From Palleronia abyssalis (lineage in GTDB: Bacteria > Pseudomonadota > Alphaproteobacteria > Rhodobacterales > Rhodobacteraceae), in the NCBI RefSeq assembly GCF_900302445.1, contig NZ_ONZF01000005.1, forward strand, positions 124,001-188,000: a DNA stretch of 64,000 nt. Reading direction: 5' to 3'. Positions within the stretch are counted from its first letter, which is position 1. Each line of letters starts with the position of its first letter. Below, in pieces: positions 46,825-57,948 of this stretch. The position numbers and the translations under genes were made by a program. The notes below the pieces were generated by a model, which worked only from the letters and a program-made list of their open reading frames with translations, did not search any database and was not told the DNA's origin.

Positions 46825-47528
46825 CAGGCTTCCTCCCTCTTGCGCATGGTGCGCTGTTCGATCCGTTTCTCGTGATCACCCTGGATAAGGCGGTGAACGT
46901 AGACGCCGGGCAGGTGGATGTGGTCGGGCTCGAGGCTACCGCGGGGTACGATTTCTTCCACCTCGGCCACGCAGATCTTGCCGCACATGGCGGCCGGCAC
47001 GTTGAAATTGCGCGCAGTCTTGCGGAAAATCAGGTTGCCGGTGTCGTCGCCCTTCCACGCCTTCACGATGGCCAGATCGGCGAAGATCCCGCGTTCGAGG
47101 ATATAGGTCTCTCCGTCGAACTCCTTGTGCTCCTTGCCCTCGGCGATCTGGGTTCCCACGCCGGTCTTCGTATAGAACCCGGGGATCCCGGCGCCGCCTG
47201 CGCGCATCCTTTCGGCCAAGGTGCCCTGGGGATTGAATTCGACTTCCAGTTCGCCCTCTAGAAACTGGCGCATGAATTCGGCGTTCTCGCCCACATACGA
47301 GGACATCATTTTTCGGACCTGCTTCGAGGCCAGGAGGATGCCGATCCCGAAATCGTCCACGCCTGCGTTGTTCGAGGCGAAGGTAAGGTCCTTCACGCCG
47401 GATGTACGGATCGCGTCCAGCAGCAATTCGGGAATGCCGCATAGTCCGAAGCCCCCGGCGGCGATGAGCATGTCGTCGCGCAACAGACCGTCCAGCGCGG
47501 CCTCTGCAGTGTCGTAGATCTTCTGCAT
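46824..47528 (-). CDS. scoA: 3-oxoacid CoA-transferase subunit A
   Basis: 234 residues. The [16 protein letters not shown] block (CoA-binding oxyanion loop), [15 protein letters not shown] and [24 protein letters not shown] (here [14 protein letters not shown]) are the alpha-subunit signatures. Forms the enzyme with scoB. Supplies ketone-body or PHB-related acetoacetate use. Confidence 0.92.
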   Translation of the reverse strand: MQKIYDTAEAALDGLLRDDMLIAAGGFGLCGIPELLLDAIRTSGVKDLTFASNNAGVDDFGIGILLASKQVRKMMSSYVGENAEFMRQFLEGELEVEFNPQGTLAERMRAGGAGIPGFYTKTGVGTQIAEGKEHKEFDGETYILERGIFADLAIVKAWKGDDTGNLIFRKTARNFNVPAAMCGKICVAEVEEIVPRGSLEPDHIHLPGVYVHRLIQGDHEKRIEQRTMRKREEA

Positions 47529-48008
47529 TGGGTCCCCCTTGTTCCGGACCTGTTATCCGCCTGCCCCGGGGCCGATGTCAACGCGCCCCCGGGCCGTGGC
47601 GGATCAGTCGCAAAGCGCGCCGTCGGACACCAGCCTAAGCCGTTCCCCCGGACTCATCCGCGTCGGAAACCGCTGTGACAATCCGGATGTCGCGCAAGTC
47701 CGTCTCGGGCGTGATCCGCGGGCCCTAGGCGTTGCGAACGTCCTACTAGAATCGCGAATCTCGCAGCATATCCGCCGGTTCGAAGGCTAATCTCATGGAA
47801 ATTTGCGCGTTCCGTCCGAGGTCAATACCTTCAGGGCATTGCCCTGATAGCGCGTCATTGGCCCTGCGCGCGAAGAGGTGTCCGGGAGCCTCGTCCATGA
47901 ACCACGACGGGCCTTTCGGCGAATAGTCCAGATATATGCCGAAAGCCCATCACGGGCGATGTCGTGCCAGATTCACCGGCGGTACCAGGTCCTGACCCCG
48001 CTAAAGGT
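47529..48008 (-). other. 480-nt gene-poor gap with coding-like minus-strand tails
   Basis: No complete gene is visible. On the minus strand, ORF tails look protein-like: a 21-residue stretch starting MTRYQGNALKVLTSDG ending with a TGA at 47793-47795, and another ending MSPGERLRLVSDGALCD with TGA at 47603-47605. A 12-nt inverted repeat (47909-47948) forms a hairpin but has no T tract. Possibly remnants of one or two small genes, or chance. Confidence 0.4.
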
Positions 48009-50681
48009 TCAGTCCGACTTCTTGTCCTTCGCCGCAGTTTTCTTCGCGCCGGCCTTTTTGGGGGCCGCCTTTTTTGGCGCGGCCTTCTTTTTAGCGGGGG
48101 CCTTCTTGCCCGACTTTGCCTCACGCTCGGCGATCAGGATCACCGCCTCATCGATCGTGATGGCTTCGGGATCTGTGGTCTCGGGGATTGTGGCGTTCAC
48201 TTTCTCCCACTTCACGTAGGGGCCATAGCGGCCCTTCATGACGTTCACCGGCCCGCCACGGTCGGGGTGTTCGCCCAATTCGCGCAAGGGCGCCGCCGGG
48301 GCTGCCTTGCCGCGTTTGGGCTTGTCGGCCAGGATTTGGACGGCGCGGTTCATGCCGACCTCCCATACGTCATCGACAGATTCTAGGTTGGCATTGGTTC
48401 CACCTTTATGGCTGATCGTGTCGGCGTGCTTGATGTAGGGTCCGTAACGTCCGATATTGGACCAGATCATCACCCCGTCTTCGGGATGCGGCCCGATCTC
48501 GCGCGGGAGCGCGAGCAGGCGCACCCCTTGCTCCAGCGTTAGCTCCTCCGGTGTCCAGCCCTTCGGAATCGATTGGCGCGGGGGCTTCTTGTTCTCTTCC
48601 GTCACTTCGCCGCGCTGCACATAGGGGCCGAAGCGGCCTTTGAATACACGAATTTCGTCGCCCTGATCCTCGCCCAGCAGCTTACCGTCAGGCGGTATCG
48701 CGGTCTCGGCCTCGGCGTCCGAAAGCGGCGGACCGAAGGGTCGGGTAAAGCGGCATTCTGGATAGTTCGAACACCCTATGAACGCGCCGCCCGAGCGTGC
48801 GGTGCGCATCGACAGGCGTCCCTCGCCGCAGTTCGGACAGAGACGCGGATCGGTGCCGTCTTCCTTCGGGGGGAAGAGGTGCGGCTCGAGCACCTCGTTG
48901 ATCTTCTCAAGGACCTCGGTGATCCGCAGCTCGGAGGTTTCCGATATGGCGGCCGAGAAGTCGCGCCAAAATCGTTCCAACAGGCGCTTGTAATCCTCGT
49001 CACCGGCCGAAACGTGGTCGAGATCCTCTTCGAGATCGGCGGTGAATCCGTAATCCACATAGCGGCGGAAATAGTTCTCGAGGAAGGCGATCACTAGCCG
49101 CCCCTTGTCCTCGGGGATCAAGCGGTTCTTGTCCTTGCGGACATATTCGCGGTCCTGAATCGTCGTGACGATCGAGGCGTAGGTCGAGGGTCGCCCGATC
49201 CCAAGCTCTTCCATCCTCTTGACCAGCGTAGCTTCGGTATAGCGGGGCGGGGGCTGGGTGTGGTGCTGGAGCGCAAGGACCGCGCCGTTGTCGGACAGGT
49301 GCTTCGTCTCGGCCTTCTCCGAGTCGGATTTCAGACCGTCCTTGGCGAAGGCAGCGGATTCGCCGTGGTGGATCTGCGGCAGGCGGGCGTCGTCGCCATC
49401 CTCGGAGGGCTCGTCGCGGCCTTCCTCATAGACCTTGAGGAAGCCGTCGAAGGTCACGACCTGACCCGTAGCGCGCAGGCCCACATTGCCGTCGGGCGAC
49501 TTGATATCGACCGTCGTGCGTTCAAGCCGCGCGGCCTCCATCTGGCTGGCCAGGGTTCGCTTCCAAATCAGGTCATACAGCTTGCGCTGATCGCTGTCCG
49601 AGATGCGCAGATCATCCGTCGCCTTCGACATTTCGGTGGGGCGGATGCATTCGTGCGCTTCCTGGGCGTTCTTCGCCTTGTTCTTGTAAATGCGCGGAGA
49701 ACCGGGGACGTACTTGTCGCCATAGCGTTCCTTGATCGCATCGCGGGCGCCCTGCACGGCCTCGGGGGCCATGTCGATGCCGTCGGTCCGCATGTACGTG
49801 ATGAGGCCGGCCTCGTAGAGCCGCTGCGCCGCGCTCATGGTCTGGCGGGCGCCCATGCCGAACTTGCGCGACGCCTCCTGCTGAAGGGTCGAGGTCATGA
49901 ACGGGGCCGAGGGGTTGCGGGTCGAGGGCTTTGCCTCGACGCTGGCGACTTTCAGATCGCGCGAGGCGACGGCCTGCACCGCCATCTCGGCCTGGGTGCT
50001 GTCGGCAAGGTCGAACCGGTCGAGCTTCTTGCCGCCATAGGTCACGAGGCGCGCGGTGTAGGTTTGGCCGCGTGGGGTCTGAAGCTCGGCCTTGACGCTC
50101 CAGTATTCGCGGGGGCGGAATGCCTCGATCTCCATCTCGCGCTCGACGATGAGGCGCAGGCAGACAGATTGCACGCGGCCGGCGGACTTCGCGCCGGGCA
50201 GCTTGCGCCAGAGCACGGGCGACAGGTTGAAGCCCACGAGGTAATCCAGCGCGCGGCGGGCCAGATACGCCTCTACCAGCGGCGCGTCGACCTGGCGGGG
50301 GTTCTTCATCGCCTCGGTCACGGCTGTCTTGGTGATCGCGTTAAAGACCACACGGCTGACCGGGGTGTCCTTCTTGATCGCTTTCCGCGCCCGCAACGTT
50401 TCCTCGAGGTGCCACGAGATCGCTTCCCCCTCGCGGTCGGGGTCGGTGGCGAGGATCAGGGCGTTGTCGTCCTTAAGCGCGTCAGCGATCGCCTTGACGT
50501 GCTTCTTCGAGTCGGCCCCGACCTCCCATTTCATCGCGAACTCGTGTTCGGGATCGACCGACCCGTCCTTGGGCGGCAGGTCCCGAACGTGTCCGTAAGA
50601 GGCCAGAACCGTGTAGTCGGATCCTAAATACTTGTTGATTGTCTTGGCTTTGGCAGGCGATTCGACGACGACGACGGGCAT
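48009..50681 (-). CDS. topA: DNA topoisomerase I
   Basis: Relaxes negative supercoils. 890 residues from ATG 50681. TOPRIM domain begins at once (VVVVESPAKAKTINKYLG), catalytic Tyr in GLITYMRTDGIDM near residue 295, Cys4 zinc motif CPNCGEGRLSMRT ... FIGCSNYPEC near 600, and a second repeat type (GRFGPYVQRGE, GRYGPYIKHAD, GRYGPYVKWEK). The last 40 residues are Lys/Ala/Pro-rich (KKAAPKKAAPKKAG), probably a non-specific DNA-binding tail. The longer frame to 50738 is rejected. Confidence 0.96.
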   Translation of the reverse strand: MPVVVVESPAKAKTINKYLGSDYTVLASYGHVRDLPPKDGSVDPEHEFAMKWEVGADSKKHVKAIADALKDDNALILATDPDREGEAISWHLEETLRARKAIKKDTPVSRVVFNAITKTAVTEAMKNPRQVDAPLVEAYLARRALDYLVGFNLSPVLWRKLPGAKSAGRVQSVCLRLIVEREMEIEAFRPREYWSVKAELQTPRGQTYTARLVTYGGKKLDRFDLADSTQAEMAVQAVASRDLKVASVEAKPSTRNPSAPFMTSTLQQEASRKFGMGARQTMSAAQRLYEAGLITYMRTDGIDMAPEAVQGARDAIKERYGDKYVPGSPRIYKNKAKNAQEAHECIRPTEMSKATDDLRISDSDQRKLYDLIWKRTLASQMEAARLERTTVDIKSPDGNVGLRATGQVVTFDGFLKVYEEGRDEPSEDGDDARLPQIHHGESAAFAKDGLKSDSEKAETKHLSDNGAVLALQHHTQPPPRYTEATLVKRMEELGIGRPSTYASIVTTIQDREYVRKDKNRLIPEDKGRLVIAFLENYFRRYVDYGFTADLEEDLDHVSAGDEDYKRLLERFWRDFSAAISETSELRITEVLEKINEVLEPHLFPPKEDGTDPRLCPNCGEGRLSMRTARSGGAFIGCSNYPECRFTRPFGPPLSDAEAETAIPPDGKLLGEDQGDEIRVFKGRFGPYVQRGEVTEENKKPPRQSIPKGWTPEELTLEQGVRLLALPREIGPHPEDGVMIWSNIGRYGPYIKHADTISHKGGTNANLESVDDVWEVGMNRAVQILADKPKRGKAAPAAPLRELGEHPDRGGPVNVMKGRYGPYVKWEKVNATIPETTDPEAITIDEAVILIAEREAKSGKKAPAKKKAAPKKAAPKKAGAKKTAAKDKKSD

Positions 50682-50757
50682 GACGCTCCCTTGTCCGGTT
50701 TGGCCGGGTAGATGTGGGGAAGGGCGCTGTCTTGTCAATCGCCGCTTTGTGGGTGCC

Positions 50758-51882
50758 CTAGCAGGACAGTCGCAACAGACCCCCGGCCTCGCGTTGGATC
50801 GCGCCGTCCAGCTCGAGCCGCGTCAGGCAATCCGCAACAGGCCCGGCCGGGAGGCCAAGATCGCGGATTAGCTGATCTTCGGTGCTGGGCGAAGGGCCAA
50901 GGCGGTCGAGGATCTGCCGATGGAGAATATGTGCATCGATCAGGGTCCGCTTCGGCGCGATTTCGGGAGATGGCGCTTTGTAGGGTTGCTGTTCTTCCCG
51001 GTGCAGCGCTTCGAGGACGTCTTTCGGCCCACGGACCAGCGTCGCACCGTCGCGGATCAACAAGTTGCATCCTGCGGCACGGGCGTCGAACGGGTGACCT
51101 GGCACTGCAAGAACCTCGCGTCCCTGATCGAGCGCATCGCGCGCCGTGATCAAGGTGCCCGATTTCGCGGCGGCCTCCACGACCACGACCGCCCGCGCGA
51201 GCCCAGAGATCAGACGGTTTCGACGGGGGAAATGGCGGGCAATGGGCTTCATGCCCATGGGTTGTTCGCTGACAAGGCAGCCGTTTTCACCGATTTCCTG
51301 TGCGAGGACGGCGTTTTCGGGGGGGTAGATCACGTCGACGCCCCCGGCCATGACGGCGACCGTACCTGTTGCAAGGGTTGCCTTGTGAACCTCGGTATCG
51401 ATACCGCGGGCCAGACCCGAAATGGTGGCGAACCCGGCATCCCCCAATCCGGTAGACAAGGACCGCGCCATGCGAAGACCCAGCGACGAGGCGTTCCGCG
51501 CTCCGACCACTGCGACCGCGGCTCGGGTCAGGGCCGACACATCGCCAAGAACCCATAGAAGCGGCGGTGCATCTGGGAGGTCTGCAAGAGCCTCGGGATA
51601 AAGGTCCGAACCGGCGGCGATAAGGGTTGCGCCGGCAAGCTTGGCCCGGTGCATTTCGTTCAGGGCAACTTCGGTGGGGCAAACGCTGTAATCGTCCACA
51701 CCGGCGGCTCTTGCGATTTCTGGAAGGGCGCTAAGCGCGGCCTCGGCCGACCCATGCTCGGCCATCAGGCGGTAAAACGTAGACGGGCCGACTCGTCTGG
51801 AGCGCAAGAGACGAAGCCAGGCCAGGCTATCTTCCTCTCTGAGGGGGGGGATGAGGGGGTGGTTGGAAGGGAGAAACTCCAT
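50758..51882 (-). CDS. dprA: DNA-processing protein DprA
   Basis: 374 residues. Rossmann-like DprA domain with AVAVVGARNASSLGLRMARS (about 115-134), GLARGIDTEVHKATL and VMAGGVDVIYPPEN, plus a C-terminal winged helix (IRDLGLPAGPVADCLTRLELDG). Protects incoming single-stranded DNA and loads RecA. N-terminal SAM-like region about 15-70. Same strand and 76 nt upstream of topA, as in many proteobacteria. Confidence 0.94.
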   Translation of the reverse strand: MEFLPSNHPLIPPLREEDSLAWLRLLRSRRVGPSTFYRLMAEHGSAEAALSALPEIARAAGVDDYSVCPTEVALNEMHRAKLAGATLIAAGSDLYPEALADLPDAPPLLWVLGDVSALTRAAVAVVGARNASSLGLRMARSLSTGLGDAGFATISGLARGIDTEVHKATLATGTVAVMAGGVDVIYPPENAVLAQEIGENGCLVSEQPMGMKPIARHFPRRNRLISGLARAVVVVEAAAKSGTLITARDALDQGREVLAVPGHPFDARAAGCNLLIRDGATLVRGPKDVLEALHREEQQPYKAPSPEIAPKRTLIDAHILHRQILDRLGPSPSTEDQLIRDLGLPAGPVADCLTRLELDGAIQREAGGLLRLSC

Positions 51883-52082
51883 TGCCCGTCTCGCTCCGTC
51901 TCTTGCAAGGACAGATATGCCGTCAGAAAGGTTAATCGCCGGTAAACGTTCTCAGGGAATTTTCCTGCAACGCGTTAATCCTTGAATGAGAACGAATTTT
52001 TTCTCATCGCGCCTGATATAAATCGCGGGAACGGGGCGATCTTCCTACCCGTTCTCGTGCGCCGCCCCCGAATCGCGATGTC
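51883..52082. other. Gap between tldD and dprA
   Basis: 200 nt. Includes the probable dprA promoter and an inverted repeat ATGAGAA/TTCTCAT (51986-52007) that could end tldD transcription but lacks a proper T tract on the minus strand. No ORF is convincing. Confidence 0.45.
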
Positions 52083-53504
<1,422 letters not shown>

Positions 53505-53748
53505 GGAATCCTCGGGGGTCTGGGCTTTTCCATACATATGAACGGTGGCCCTCATGTCCACGCGCGGGACCCGTCCATGCGCCCAAGGAGTCGCACTGCG
53601 ACGAAAGGGGGCTTCGGGAAAGGCACCCGCGATCTTGCCGTCGCGGACCTAATGTGGTTCTAAGCCGCAATTCCGACCCGGGGCGACCCGTGTGCGTCTA
53701 TCCGACGTGCCGACAACCGTCCAGACAGAGCCCGACAGGACCATGCCG
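53505..53748. other. Divergent promoter region tldD / cytochrome oxidase
   Basis: 244 nt between the two divergent starts. No obvious -35/-10 pair or operator was found by eye. Upstream frame extensions of both neighbours enter it but lack ribosome sites. Confidence 0.5.
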
Positions 53749-54696
53749 ATGCGCCTACGCACCCTTATGACCGCTCTCTTTCCGATTTTCATGGGACATG
53801 CCGCCTTTGCGCAGGAGGGCAACCCGATTGGTGATCTTCCGATCATCGGCGCGCCGTCCGACGGCGGCGTGGGGTTCCAGCCCGCGGTAACGTCTATCGC
53901 GGCGGACCTGCAATGGCTCGACGGGATGGTCCTGATAATCATCACCGCCATCACCCTTTTCGTGATCGGGCTGCTGGGCGTAGTCGTGGTCAAATTCAAC
54001 CACGTCCGGAACAAGACGCCCAAGGCATTCACCCACAACACCCCGATCGAAATCGCCTGGACCATCGGTCCGATCGTGATCTTGATCTTTATCGGCGCCT
54101 TCTCCCTGCCGGTCCTGTTCAATCAGCAGGAAATCCCCGAGGCGGACGTGACGGTCAAGACGACGGGTTACCAGTGGTACTGGGGCTACGAGTATGTCGA
54201 CCACGGATTCGCGTTCGACAGCTACATGATCGGCTCTCCGGCGACCGGCGGGGACAACCGTCTGACGGACGAGGTCGTCGCGCAGCTCCAGGACGCCGGG
54301 TATTCGGAAGATGAATTCAGGCTGGCGACCGACACCGCGATGGTCGTTCCAATCGGTGCGACGGTGGTGGTGCAGGTGACCGGGGCGGATGTGATCCACT
54401 CGTGGACGGTGCCGTCCTTTGGCGTGAAGCAGGATGCGGTTCCCGGGCGCCTCGCGGAATTGTGGTTCGAGGCCGAGGAAGAGGGCGTGTATTTCGGCCA
54501 ATGTTCCGAACTTTGCGGGATTGCCCACGCCTACATGCCGATCACCGTGAAAGTGGTCAGCCAGGACGAGTACGAAGCGTGGCTGGACTGGGCGATCGCC
54601 GAATACGGCGGGACGCCGCGCCAGGTCGCCGATGCGAGCGATACGGGCGAAGGTGAAGCCGCGCGCCTGATCGAAGACGGCGAAAGCGCCAACTGA
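53749..54696 (+). CDS. ctaC: Cytochrome c oxidase subunit II
   Basis: 315 residues from ATG 53749, with AGGA at a good distance; ATG 53743 is also possible. Signal peptide ending near AFAQ, two membrane helices (about 45-68 and 88-112), then a periplasmic cupredoxin domain with the CuA motif [14 protein letters not shown] (Cys, Cys, His, Met). Accepts electrons from cytochrome c in the aa3 oxidase. The C-terminus is acidic. Subunit I is not in the window. Confidence 0.95.
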   Translation: MRLRTLMTALFPIFMGHAAFAQEGNPIGDLPIIGAPSDGGVGFQPAVTSIAADLQWLDGMVLIIITAITLFVIGLLGVVVVKFNHVRNKTPKAFTHNTPIEIAWTIGPIVILIFIGAFSLPVLFNQQEIPEADVTVKTTGYQWYWGYEYVDHGFAFDSYMIGSPATGGDNRLTDEVVAQLQDAGYSEDEFRLATDTAMVVPIGATVVVQVTGADVIHSWTVPSFGVKQDAVPGRLAELWFEAEEEGVYFGQCSELCGIAHAYMPITVKVVSQDEYEAWLDWAIAEYGGTPRQVADASDTGEGEAARLIEDGESAN

Positions 54697-54707
54697 AAGC
54701 GAGACGC

Positions 54708-55640
54708 ATGACAGACGCGACCAGCATCATGGACCGGGAGTACGAGGCGCAGTTCGGGGACTACTTCGCCCTGTTGAAGCCTCGCGTGATGACGCTGGTC
54801 GTCTTCACGGCCTTCGTCGGCATGCTGGTCGCGCCCGTATCCCTGCATCCCTTCGTGGGGTTCTGCGCAATCCTGTTCATCGCGGTCGGCGGCGGGGCAT
54901 CGGGGGCCCTGAACATGTGGTGGGATGCGGATATCGACGCGGTGATGCGGCGCACGGCAAAGCGGCCTGTCCCCTCGGGCCGTGTGGGTGGCGACGAGGC
55001 GCTGGGCATCGGTCTCGCCCTGTCTGGCTTCTCGGTCGTGATGCTGGGCCTGTCGACGAACTGGGCGGCGGCGGCACTTCTTGCGTTCACGATCTTCTTC
55101 TACGCAGTTGTTTATTCGATGTGGTTGAAGCGGTCGACGCCGCAGAACATCGTCATAGGCGGCGCGGCGGGGGCCTTCCCCCCGATGATCGGCTGGGTCG
55201 CGGCCACCGGATCGGTCAGCCTGGAGTCGATCCTTATGTTTGCGCTGATTTTTCTGTGGACACCCCCGCATTTCTGGGCGCTCGCGTTGTTCATGCGATC
55301 GGACTACGACGATGCTGGCGTGCCGATGCTGACGGTGACGCATGGACGTCCGTCCACGCGCCGCCACATTCTGGCCTATACGGTCATCCTCGCGGCATTC
55401 GCCATATGGCTCGGGTTCACCTCCGCCGGAGGTCCCGTTTACCTGATTGCAGCCATTGGTTTGAATGCCTGGTTCGTCAAAGGCGCGTGGGAGATCTTCC
55501 GCCGTAACGAAGAGATTGCCGAGACGGACAACTATTCGGTCGAGAAGCGGTTCTTCAAGTTCTCGCTCCTGTACCTATTCCTGCACTTCGGTGCGCTTCT
55601 GGCGGACGCGGTTCTGCGGACCGCGGGGGTGATCGGATGA
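54708..55640 (+). CDS. ctaB: Protoheme IX farnesyltransferase
   Basis: UbiA-family membrane enzyme making heme O from heme B for aa3-type oxidase. 310 residues, about eight membrane helices. First Asp-rich motif [19 protein letters not shown] (about 67-86). Its stop overlaps the next start (ATGA). Confidence 0.95.
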   Translation: MTDATSIMDREYEAQFGDYFALLKPRVMTLVVFTAFVGMLVAPVSLHPFVGFCAILFIAVGGGASGALNMWWDADIDAVMRRTAKRPVPSGRVGGDEALGIGLALSGFSVVMLGLSTNWAAAALLAFTIFFYAVVYSMWLKRSTPQNIVIGGAAGAFPPMIGWVAATGSVSLESILMFALIFLWTPPHFWALALFMRSDYDDAGVPMLTVTHGRPSTRRHILAYTVILAAFAIWLGFTSAGGPVYLIAAIGLNAWFVKGAWEIFRRNEEIAETDNYSVEKRFFKFSLLYLFLHFGALLADAVLRTAGVIG

Positions 55641-55828
55641 TCCGGGCAGAGCATGAAATTCATCAGCGGCGCCGGTCACGGAATATCGGACTGGGCATCG
55701 TTCTGGTCGGGTTCATCGCGATCGTGTTCGGCCTGACTGTGGTGAAGGTCCAGCAACTCGGCGCAGTTCAAGGCTTCGATCATGTCGTCCGTCCTGAACT
55801 TCTTCCAGGCGAGGAGGCCCCGAACTGA
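55637..55828 (+). CDS. Small membrane protein of the cta operon
   Basis: 63 residues, one membrane helix (about 17-38) after a charged His/Arg-rich N-terminus ([12 protein letters not shown]). A similar small ORF is found between ctaB and ctaG in other alphaproteobacterial cta operons (in some sources called CoxF-like). Role probably in oxidase assembly, not shown. Overlaps both neighbours: ATGA at the ctaB end and TGATG at the ctaG start. Confidence 0.8.
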   Translation: MIRAEHEIHQRRRSRNIGLGIVLVGFIAIVFGLTVVKVQQLGAVQGFDHVVRPELLPGEEAPN

Positions 55829-56385
55829 TGGACTCCAAGACTAAGACGCTCCTGGGCACCGTTGGCGTGATCGTCTTCATGGGGGCAATGGCGTGGGCAT
55901 CCGTGCCGCTCTATACGTGGTTCTGCCAGGTCACCGGGTATGGCGGAACGACGAACGTGGCCGAGGCTGGGGCAGACGAGATTCTGGACCGCACGGTCAA
56001 GGTCCGCTTCGACGCCACGACCGAGAAAGGTATGCCGTGGGAGTTTGCTCCGGTGGACCGGACGATCGAGATCAAGATCGGCGAGACCGGCCTGGCTTTC
56101 TATGAGGCGTATAACCCGACAGACAGACCCGTCGCTGGGCAGGCGAGCTACAACGTGACGCCGTTCTACGCGGGTGAGTATTTCTCCAAGATCGACTGCT
56201 TCTGCTTCACCGAACAGATCTTGCAGCCGGGCGAGCGCGTCCAGATGCCGGTGTCGTTCTACGTAGACCCGGCCATTGTCGAGGATCGCGACGCGAAATA
56301 CGTGAAGCAGATAACGCTTTCTTATACCTTCTACGAGATTGACCTGCCCGAAGAAGAACGGCAGGCAAACCTCACGACAAACTGA
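55828..56385 (+). CDS. ctaG: Cytochrome c oxidase copper-assembly protein CtaG (Cox11)
   Basis: 185 residues. One N-terminal membrane helix (about 10-30) and a periplasmic domain with the copper-binding CFCF in [15 protein letters not shown]. Delivers copper to the CuB site of subunit I. One-base overlap with the small ORF. Confidence 0.94.
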   Translation: MDSKTKTLLGTVGVIVFMGAMAWASVPLYTWFCQVTGYGGTTNVAEAGADEILDRTVKVRFDATTEKGMPWEFAPVDRTIEIKIGETGLAFYEAYNPTDRPVAGQASYNVTPFYAGEYFSKIDCFCFTEQILQPGERVQMPVSFYVDPAIVEDRDAKYVKQITLSYTFYEIDLPEEERQANLTTN

Positions 56386-56402
56386 GCCAGCCGAGGGACG
56401 CA

Positions 56403-57194
56403 ATGGCGCACGAAAAGAACCACGACTACCATATTCTTCCGCCTTCGCTTCACCCGCTTGTGGCGTCGGTCGGTGCGTTCGTCATGCTGTTCGGTGCTGT
56501 GCAGTGGATGGCGAACGACATCCCTTGGGTTTTCCTCATCGGCTTCCTGATCGTGATCTATTCGATGATCGCGTGGTGGAAGGACGTCATCACGGAATCC
56601 GTGGCTGGCGATCACACCCCGGTGGTCCGGATCGGACTGCGCTATGGCTTCATCATGTTCATCATGTCCGAGGTCATGTTCTTCGCGGCATGGTTCTGGT
56701 CGTTCTTCAAGCACGCCCTGTATCCGATGGAGACGTTCAGCGAGGGCCAGTGGCCGCCCCCGTCGATCGAGACGTTCGACCCGTGGCACTTGCCGTTGAT
56801 CAACACCCTGATCCTGCTGTGTTCGGGCGCGGCGGCGACATGGGCGCACCATGCCCTGGTCCACGACAACAACCGCAAGGACCTGGCGAACGGCATCATT
56901 CTGTCCGTCGTTCTGGGGGCCATCTTCACGGTCTTTCAGGTGTACGAATACAGCCATGCGGCGTTTGGCTTCTCGGGCAACATCTATGGCGCCAACTTCT
57001 TCATGGCGACGGGCTTCCACGGGGCGCATGTGATCATCGGGACGATCTTCCTTTTCGTCTGCTACCTGCGCGTGCGGGCCGGGCATTTCAGCCCTGAAAA
57101 GCATGTCGGGTTCGAGGCGGCCGCGTGGTACTGGCACTTCGTTGACGTGGTCTGGTTGTTCCTGTTCGCGTCGATCTACATCTGGGGCTCCTGA
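56403..57194 (+). CDS. ctaE: Cytochrome c oxidase subunit III
   Basis: 263 residues with seven membrane helices. [18 protein letters not shown] at the N-terminus, [13 protein letters not shown] and the C-terminal [16 protein letters not shown] are the subunit III signatures. Stabilises subunit I and the proton-uptake path. Possible terminator follows. Confidence 0.96.
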   Translation: MAHEKNHDYHILPPSLHPLVASVGAFVMLFGAVQWMANDIPWVFLIGFLIVIYSMIAWWKDVITESVAGDHTPVVRIGLRYGFIMFIMSEVMFFAAWFWSFFKHALYPMETFSEGQWPPPSIETFDPWHLPLINTLILLCSGAAATWAHHALVHDNNRKDLANGIILSVVLGAIFTVFQVYEYSHAAFGFSGNIYGANFFMATGFHGAHVIIGTIFLFVCYLRVRAGHFSPEKHVGFEAAAWYWHFVDVVWLFLFASIYIWGS

Positions 57195-57221
57195 CGAATT
57201 ACAGGGTTTTCGGCTCAAAAG

Positions 57222-57246
57222 GGGCGGCGGTTCAGCACCGGCGCCC
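57222..57246 (+). terminator. Possible attenuator or terminator after ctaE
   Basis: GGGCGGCGGT and ACCGGCGCCC pair with one mismatch around TCAGC, then TTTAT. Weak T tract, so partial termination before surf1 is more likely than complete stop. Confidence 0.5.
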
Positions 57247-57265
57247 TTTATCCGTTGGAGGTAGC

Positions 57266-57946
57266 ATGACGCGTTGGATCGGGCTTGCCATCCTTGGCAT
57301 GGGCGGGATCGCACTGCTGCTCGCCTTGGGTCTTTGGCAGGTCCAGCGGCTTGAGTGGAAATCTGCACTTCTGGCCGAGATAGAAGCAGGCATCGCCGCC
57401 GAGCCTGTTTCCTTGCCAAACGACATCGATCCGGAAGACGACCGCTATCTGCCTGTACGCGTCTTGGGTCGGACCACGGGCGACGAGTTGCACGTTCTGG
57501 TTTCGACCCGCCGCACTGGCCCCGGCTATCGCTTGATCGCACCCTTCGAGACGGACGGGCGACGTGTGCTGGTCGATCTGGGCGTTGTCCCGACCGCCGA
57601 GAAAGAGCCCCTGCGCACGGGGCAATCCACCACTGTAACCGGCAACCTAAATTGGCCGCGAGAGACCGACAGTTTCGTCCCCGACCCGGAGCGTGATCGA
57701 AACATCTGGTTCGCCCGGGACGTGGACCTGATGGCCGATGCCCTGGGAACCGAACCCGTGCTGATCGTTGCCCGCACGCTCGATCCTCCGGTGCCGGGTG
57801 TCACGCAACTGCCCGTGTCAGTCGAGGACATCCCGAACAATCACCTTCAATACGCGATCACATGGTTTTCCATGGCGCTGCTCTGGGCGGGGATGACAGT
57901 GCTTCTGGGCTGGCGTATGGCAAGTCGTACCAGCGATAAGGCGTGA
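57266..57946 (+). CDS. SURF1-family oxidase assembly protein
   Basis: 226 residues, two membrane helices (about 4-22 and 195-215) flanking a periplasmic loop, with the N-terminal LGLWQVQRLEWK and C-terminal NNHLQYAITWFSMA motifs of SURF1 (Shy1). Helps heme A insertion. TTGGAGG before the ATG at 57266. Its stop overlaps the region just before the thrC start. Confidence 0.93.
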   Translation: MTRWIGLAILGMGGIALLLALGLWQVQRLEWKSALLAEIEAGIAAEPVSLPNDIDPEDDRYLPVRVLGRTTGDELHVLVSTRRTGPGYRLIAPFETDGRRVLVDLGVVPTAEKEPLRTGQSTTVTGNLNWPRETDSFVPDPERDRNIWFARDVDLMADALGTEPVLIVARTLDPPVPGVTQLPVSVEDIPNNHLQYAITWFSMALLWAGMTVLLGWRMASRTSDKA

Positions 57947-57948
57947 CG

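Noticed and set aside
47770-47785. tRNA-like T-loop sequence GGTTCGAAGG
   Set aside because: No matching T-stem, D-arm or acceptor stem around it.
49260-50627. Long plus-strand frame opposite topA
   Set aside because: Shadow of topA codon structure, with Arg/Leu/Gly-rich composition and no motif.
51986-52007. Inverted repeat ATGAGAA/TTCTCAT as a tldD terminator
   Set aside because: Only 7 bp, A/T-rich, and the T run lies on the wrong side for a minus-strand terminator.
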